This document shows, piece by piece, positions 59,322 through 64,000 of a DNA stretch of 64,000 bases (positions within the stretch are counted from its first letter, which is position 1; every line of letters starts with the position of its first letter). This DNA comes from Clostridia bacterium (GTDB lineage: Bacteria > Bacillota > DAOUPZ01). A program made the position numbers and the translations under genes. The stretch spans positions 19,147 to 83,146 of the forward strand of contig DAOUPZ010000018.1 in assembly GCA_030625885.1 (NCBI GenBank), read 5' to 3'. Below the pieces are notes generated by a model. That model was not told the DNA's origin and did no database searches. It worked only from the letters and a program-made list of their open reading frames with translations.

Positions 59322-62300
59322 TTATTCTTCCACAGCTATAATTTTCTGTAAAATATTTTGAATTAACCTAAGTATCGCCTGTATGGACAAATTAGCTACG
59401 TTTATCGCTAAATAAGGTTCCTTTCCAGCATTAAAAAGTATCTTGCCGCTATATGCCTTACTTAAGTCCATAATCGTCGTATGCGTTACACGTATATCTC
59501 CTGATACAAATTTTAAATAAATTCGATTTTTCTGCGCCATGATGGTAGAAAGACCAATTTTTTTTGCATATAATCTGAGTCGTGAAATGGTCAATAAGTG
59601 AATCACAGGTTCGGGAAGATCACCATAACGATCTTCTAATTCTTCTTCCACATCATCTGCTTCTTCCAGGGTATCAATGGCAATCATTCGTTTGTAAGCT
59701 TCTATCTTCTGTTTTTCATCCGGGATGTACCCTGCTGGAATATAAGCATCAATTTGCAAATCAATGGTAGGTTCAGTCATTTTTTTCTCTTGCTTCTCGC
59801 CTTTTAATTCTTCTACTGCTTGTTCCAACATCTTGCAATACAATTCAAACCCAATCGCTTCCAGATGCCCATGCTGCTGTGCCCCTAATATATTACCTGC
59901 GCCACGAATTTCCAGATCACGCATCGCAATTTTAAAACCAGAACCAAATTCAGTAAATTCATGAATGGCCTGTAATCGTTTTTCAGCTGCCTCTGTCAGC
60001 ACTTTATCTTTTTTATAAGTCAGATAAGCATAAGCAATACGATTGGATCGTCCAACCCGTCCCCTTAATTGATAAAGCTGAGATAAACCAAATTTATCTG
60101 CCTCATGTACGATCAAGGTATTCACATTAGGTATATCCAATCCAGTCTCGATAATCGTCGTACATACCAGAAGATCATACTGATTATCATAAAATTCCAA
60201 CATCACACCTTCTAATTCCTCTTCCTGCATTTGTCCATGGGCCACACCGATCCGAATATCCGGCAACATCTTTGAAAGCTTCCCAGCAATATCTTGGATA
60301 TCATGTACCCTGTTATGAACAAAATACACCTGTCCCTGGCGTCTTACTTCCCGCTTAATTGCTTCTTTTATAAGTTCGTCATGTTCTTCCAAGACATAAG
60401 TCTGAATCGGATAACGATCTTCTGGCGGCGTTTTAATGACACTCATATCCCGCGCCCCTGCTAATGACATATAAAGGGTTCGAGGAATAGGCGTTGCAGT
60501 CAACGTAAGCACATCCACATTAGCACGTAAATTCTTTAATTTTTCTTTATGAGACACGCCAAAACGCTGTTCCTCATCCACGATCAAAAGCCCTAAATCA
60601 AAAAAAGTAACATCATCCTGAATGAGACGATGCGTTCCAATAATAACATCAACTTGCCCTCTTTTAACTTCTTTTAAAATCCCACGCTGTTCTTTTGGAG
60701 AGCGAAAACGACTAATCATTTCTACCACAATGGGATACTCAGCAAATCTTTCTCGAAACGTATTGTAATGCTGTTGCGCCAGAATGGTAGTAGGAACCAA
60801 CACAGCAACCTGCTTACTTGCTGTAACCGCTTTAAAAGCAGCTCGAATAGCCACCTCAGTTTTACCATAACCCACATCCCCGCATAACAGACGATCCATA
60901 GGTTGAGATATCTCCATATCTTTTTTTACATCACAAATCGCTTCTGCTTGATCAGGCGTTTCTTCATAAAGAAAAGCGTCTTCAAATTCTCGCTGCCAGG
61001 ATGTATCAGACGGAAAAGCATAGCCCTCAACGGCTTGCCGCAAAGCATATAAATGCAACAGTTCTTTCGCCAACTCAGCCACAGATGACTTTGCACGGGA
61101 TTTGATACGATTCCATTCATTCCCGCCAAGCTTATATAACTTCGGGCGCTTTTCTTCCCCCCCTATATACTTTTGGATCTTATCAATCTGATCCGTCGGT
61201 ACATACAATTTATCTTCCCCGGCATATTGTATGAAAAGAAAATCACGCTGCGTATTGCCTACTGGAATCGTAGAAATACCCAGATACTTGCCAACACCAT
61301 GATTTTCATGTACCACATAATCACCTATGCTAAGATCTGTAAAAGCAGATAATTGAGTTTCCTGTTTTTTTGGCAAACGTCGGCGCTTTTGCTTGTGCAC
61401 ACCAAAAATTTCACGCGCTGCGATGACAACTAATTTCCATTGCGAAATCTCAAAACCCTTTATTTGATTCGTACGCATAATATAAATACCGGCAGCCGGC
61501 AATTCTTCCAGATTCTTAGCGCCTAATTCGTTTTCTCTTAATAATGCATGCAGTTTTTTCGCTTGCGCTTCATTCTCTGCCCCTAAAACGATACGGCATT
61601 GTTGTTTTTGCCAATATTTTATTTCTTCTATTAAATACGTCATTTTGCTATGAAATTCTGTCATTGTCCGACTGGAGAGCGAAAATGTTTTCTGTGGTTT
61701 ACCAATAGACACTTGCTGCAATAACAACATCATCCACAAAACATCATGTTTTTCTCTTATTTTGGTGCATAGGGTATCAAAATACACATATGTATTAACT
61801 TGACCGGGAAGCATACCCCCTTCTGCCAAAAGTGTGCTGCAAATCTTTTGTCTTTCTCCCTCAATATCTTGAGCCCTTTTCCGCATACGTGCCGGTTCAA
61901 GAAAAACTGCTAAAGATGCAGCCGGTAAGTAATCAACGAGCAACCCGTTATCAGGATAAAAATAAGGTAAATAATATTCCCATTTAGGAAAGTAGATGCC
62001 CTCTTTAAATTTTTCTAAATGTTCTGCTACGTTGTTGCGTAAATGGTAAAAATCTTGTCTTGATTTTTTCCCACTGATCTTTTGTTTTATTTTATTTAAC
62101 GCTTGCTCAATCGATTGAACGCCTTTATTTCGTACCGCCTCTGTTAATAGCATCTCCCGTGCAGGCGGAATACGTATTTGAGAAACTTTCTCCAAAGAAC
62201 GCTGTGTTGCGGAATCAAATGTTCGAATACTGTCTACCTCATCACCAAAAAACTCGACTCGAAAAGGGTTCACTGAATCATACGGAAATAGATCCATGAT

Positions 62301-62834
62301 TCCCCCTCTTATTGCAAACTGCCCCGACATCTCTACTAAAGATACCCGTTCATAGCCGCATTGAACCACTTGCTCAATCATTTTTCCTTGTTCTACTCTC
62401 TGTCCTACTTCTAAAGGCAAAAAGAATTGTTGAAGTTCATCTGGCAACATTAACCCTTTTAAAAGTGCTTCAACAGGTGCAATGATCAATATTTTCTCCT
62501 GCGCGAGCAGCTTCTCTAAAACTTCCATCCGTTGACAATGTGTCTGCGCATCCTGCGTACCCACTTCAAAAGGAAAAACTTCTTGGGGTGGAAAGAAATA
62601 TACTTTCTCCTCCAAAAAAACTTTCATTGCTGCCTGTAGTTGTTCCCCTTGCTGCCGATCTACTGTTATAATCAGCATAGGATCATTCCCCTGTGCGTAT
62701 AAACCACTAAGGAGAAAAGCCCTTTCCGCATCACCCAGGCCATAAAGCAGTTGTTCATTAAGACCACTTTCCCTATTTTTTAAAAGCGCCTGTATCTCAG
62801 GTAGGTCCTGCATCAGTCGAAGCCACTGCGCCAT
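59322..62834 (-). CDS. mfd: Transcription-repair coupling factor Mfd
   Basis: 1170 residues, full length. UvrB-homology N-terminal part, RNA polymerase interaction domain (GDYVVHENHGVGKYLGI, about residue 500), helicase core with motif I LLCGDVGYGKTEVA, motif II DEEQ in VDEEQRFGV, TATPIPRTL, TTIIETGLDIPN and QLYQLRGRVGRS, and C-terminal TRCF domain. It removes stalled RNA polymerase and recruits UvrA. The ATG at 62834, nine bases after GGAGG, is preferred over the one at 62840 (three bases). Confidence 0.97.
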   Translation of the reverse strand: MAQWLRLMQDLPEIQALLKNRESGLNEQLLYGLGDAERAFLLSGLYAQGNDPMLIITVDRQQGEQLQAAMKVFLEEKVYFFPPQEVFPFEVGTQDAQTHCQRMEVLEKLLAQEKILIIAPVEALLKGLMLPDELQQFFLPLEVGQRVEQGKMIEQVVQCGYERVSLVEMSGQFAIRGGIMDLFPYDSVNPFRVEFFGDEVDSIRTFDSATQRSLEKVSQIRIPPAREMLLTEAVRNKGVQSIEQALNKIKQKISGKKSRQDFYHLRNNVAEHLEKFKEGIYFPKWEYYLPYFYPDNGLLVDYLPAASLAVFLEPARMRKRAQDIEGERQKICSTLLAEGGMLPGQVNTYVYFDTLCTKIREKHDVLWMMLLLQQVSIGKPQKTFSLSSRTMTEFHSKMTYLIEEIKYWQKQQCRIVLGAENEAQAKKLHALLRENELGAKNLEELPAAGIYIMRTNQIKGFEISQWKLVVIAAREIFGVHKQKRRRLPKKQETQLSAFTDLSIGDYVVHENHGVGKYLGISTIPVGNTQRDFLFIQYAGEDKLYVPTDQIDKIQKYIGGEEKRPKLYKLGGNEWNRIKSRAKSSVAELAKELLHLYALRQAVEGYAFPSDTSWQREFEDAFLYEETPDQAEAICDVKKDMEISQPMDRLLCGDVGYGKTEVAIRAAFKAVTASKQVAVLVPTTILAQQHYNTFRERFAEYPIVVEMISRFRSPKEQRGILKEVKRGQVDVIIGTHRLIQDDVTFFDLGLLIVDEEQRFGVSHKEKLKNLRANVDVLTLTATPIPRTLYMSLAGARDMSVIKTPPEDRYPIQTYVLEEHDELIKEAIKREVRRQGQVYFVHNRVHDIQDIAGKLSKMLPDIRIGVAHGQMQEEELEGVMLEFYDNQYDLLVCTTIIETGLDIPNVNTLIVHEADKFGLSQLYQLRGRVGRSNRIAYAYLTYKKDKVLTEAAEKRLQAIHEFTEFGSGFKIAMRDLEIRGAGNILGAQQHGHLEAIGFELYCKMLEQAVEELKGEKQEKKMTEPTIDLQIDAYIPAGYIPDEKQKIEAYKRMIAIDTLEEADDVEEELEDRYGDLPEPVIHLLTISRLRLYAKKIGLSTIMAQKNRIYLKFVSGDIRVTHTTIMDLSKAYSGKILFNAGKEPYLAINVANLSIQAILRLIQNILQKIIAVEE

Positions 62835-62865
62835 GTGCATTTTCCTCCTCAACGTACAAAAAGAG

Positions 62866-62895
62866 CTTTAGCTTCCCATTTATGCCAAAGCTCTA
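62866..62895 (-). terminator. Terminator of the PrsW-like gene
   Basis: Minus strand AGAGCTTT-N14-AAAGCTCT followed by TTTTT, just upstream of mfd. Confidence 0.7.
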
Positions 62896-62976
62896 TCTTG
62901 ACATGATTTCTTCCCCTTCTTCTGCACTTTCATTATATAGGGTATTCCCTGTGTCCGTCAACCCTTTGATTTCCTA

Positions 62977-63360
62977 TTATACCCATATGATTACCATCAT
63001 AATATTCCACATACTATGCATGAAAGCAGAGAGCATGATCGCTAGGTATACAGGCCACCCATACTTCAACAATAACCAGGTTACTACCCCAAACAACGTG
63101 TGCCCAATGATGCTTAATAAGGCTGACCAACACCCTGTTTTAGTGGGACGCAATAAATCGTACATCCCTTCAACAACACCAAAAACGAAATGGGTTCCTA
63201 CTAAAGCTGCGTGAAAATAAACAGCTACCAGTGTTTTTATGCCTTCCTCCGCTAATGGAATACCAAAAAAAACAACCTTGGTGCCGAATATTTTTTCTAT
63301 CATCGGATTTACTAATAAAGCAATAGAAACGGCAATTAATCCAACATATATAAATTGCAT
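62977..63360 (-). CDS. Small PrsW-like (M82) membrane protein
   Basis: 127 residues, about four transmembrane helices. The motif series EEGIKT, FGVVEGMYD, IIGHTLFG and FMHSMWN matches the EExxK...FGxxE...H...H pattern of PrsW intramembrane metalloproteases, with both glutamates and both histidines in expected order. It is shorter than PrsW of Bacillus (about 218 residues), which starts cleavage of the anti-sigma factor RsiW. No anti-sigma gene is near. Target unknown. Confidence 0.72.
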   Translation of the reverse strand: MQFIYVGLIAVSIALLVNPMIEKIFGTKVVFFGIPLAEEGIKTLVAVYFHAALVGTHFVFGVVEGMYDLLRPTKTGCWSALLSIIGHTLFGVVTWLLLKYGWPVYLAIMLSAFMHSMWNIMMVIIWV

Positions 63361-63430
63361 GGTTTTCTTTTCCTTTTTTATTCTAAACTTCTTTCATTAG
63401 TATGCCTAAAAATATCAATTTAAAACATAT

Positions 63431-63453
63431 GAAAAACGGCAAAGCTGTTTTTC
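63431..63453. terminator. Hairpin upstream of the PrsW-like gene
   Basis: GAAAAACGGC-AAA-GCTGTTTTTC; a GCAGGTA heptamer block starts on its 3' side, the third case of this junction in the window. Confidence 0.5.
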
Positions 63454-63484
63454 AGGAGGTAGAAAATAGCAGGTAGCAGGTAGG
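63454..63484. repeat. Heptamer block (GCAGGTA family)
   Basis: AGGAGGTAGAAAATAGCAGGTAGCAGGTAGG. Confidence 0.7.
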
Positions 63485-63509
63485 AAAAGATTAAAACCCT
63501 TTATCTATA

Positions 63510-63551
63510 AGAAAAACCCCTTGGAAGCAATATAATCCCAAAGGGTTCTAG
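63510..63551 (-). terminator. Terminator of tuf
   Basis: Minus strand GAACCCTTT ... AAGGGGTTTTTCTTATAG, about 35 bases past the stop. Confidence 0.7.
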
Positions 63552-63585
63552 CTTATCTTTAGCTTTAAGCCAGTCTTTTATCAAA

Positions 63586-64000
63586 TTAGTCTTGAATAAC
63601 AGCGGTAACAACACCAGCACCTACTGTACGGCCGCCTTCGCGGATTGCAAAACGCAAACCTTCTTCAAGTGCAATCGGTGTAATCAGTTCGATATCCATT
63701 TTAATGTTATCACCAGGCATGACCATTTCTACGCCTTCTGGTAAATTTGCTACACCCGTTACGTCTGTTGTTCTAAAGAAGAATTGTGGGCGATAGCCGG
63801 TGAAGAACGGTGTATGACGGCCGCCTTCATCTTTGGTTAATACATATACCTCAGATTTGAACTTGGTATGAGGTTTAATGCTGCCGGGTTTAGCCAATAC
63901 CATACCTCTTTCCAAGCTCTTTCTTTCTACCCCGCGAAGTAATAACCCAACATTGTCACCTGCTTGTGCAAAGTCAAGTAATTTACGGAACATTTCTACC
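63586..64000 (-). CDS. tuf: Elongation factor Tu, C-terminal part (cut by window edge)
   Basis: The reading frame stays open from 63993 to the edge. Domain 2 end and domain 3: [20 protein letters not shown], then [40 protein letters not shown] and the C-terminus [20 protein letters not shown]-Tu carries aminoacyl-tRNA to the ribosome. The GTPase domain lies outside the window. Confidence 0.97.
   Translation of the reverse strand, partial: VEMFRKLLDFAQAGDNVGLLLRGVERKSLERGMVLAKPGSIKPHTKFKSEVYVLTKDEGGRHTPFFTGYRPQFFFRTTDVTGVANLPEGVEMVMPGDNIKMDIELITPIALEEGLRFAIREGGRTVGAGVVTAVIQD

Overview
The window looks like chromosomal DNA from a low-to-mid GC, endospore-forming anaerobic Firmicute, most likely a Clostridia/Peptococcaceae-type organism. 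The evidence is a set of sporulation genes (ylbJ, spoVB, spoVT, yabP and a SipL-like SPOCS/LysM protein), strong GGAGG ribosome binding sites with many GTG and TTG starts, a tungsten/molybdenum aldehyde ferredoxin oxidoreductase, and gene orders shared with Bacillus and clostridia. I cannot name the species from the sequence alone. No rRNA, tRNA, CRISPR array, prophage or transposase gene was recognised.

Layout. 1-1.0 kb: 5' part of xerD and a small membrane gene. 1.3-7.8 kb: a ylbH-ylbM type cluster (tmcAL, ylbL protease, ylbK patatin, ylbJ, a coiled-coil gene, coaD, rsmD). 8.2-8.9 kb: three tiny tandem paralogues with a helix-turn-helix-like segment. 9-14.5 kb: gatD-murT, recG and a flavin oxidoreductase. 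14.8-20 kb: two VanW paralogues, ridA, a nucleotidyltransferase, a GntR regulator and ispE. 20.2-26 kb: an L,D-transpeptidase, a zinc-ribbon protein, a sipL-like gene, veg with two tandem consensus promoters, yabP, rqcP, hup and mazG. 26.5-30.2 kb: an ANTAR regulator, glnA with a leader attenuator, and spoVB. 30.4-57.4 kb: two complete type IV pilus operons separated by a lone pilin under a c-di-GMP-II riboswitch, a sigma-54 activator, and an aldehyde oxidoreductase/aminotransferase/transporter cluster. 57.6-64 kb: spoVT, a PrsA-type foldase, mfd, a PrsW-like gene and the 3' part of tuf.

How it fits together. The usual clostridial order mfd-prsA-spoVT-spoVB-mazG-hup-rqcP-yabP is present, but about 27 kb of pilus and metabolic genes sits between spoVT and spoVB, and glnA plus its ANTAR gene sits between spoVB and mazG. 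Pilus operon 1 has its own pilin, PilB and PilC but no PilT or prepilin peptidase. Operon 2 supplies PilT and PilD. The aminotransferase upstream region carries a near-perfect sigma-54 promoter, and the sigma-54 activator is encoded nearby, so these genes probably form one inducible amino-acid or aldehyde pathway.

The most unusual feature is in the gaps between genes. Nearly every gap holds short phrases of quite different sequence (GCAGGTA, AGTTGAC, AATTGTG, TATTCGT, GCTAAAG, TTATCTC and others) that all repeat with a 7-base period. They are joined by a recurring 19-base module close to AGCGAACGCAGAGAGCGAT. Separately, five copies of a 35-base GGGGACA...TGTCCCC palindrome, with compensatory stem changes, are scattered through the window. 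Coordinates of CDS features include the stop codon; starts were moved from the ORF track where the ribosome binding site argued for it.
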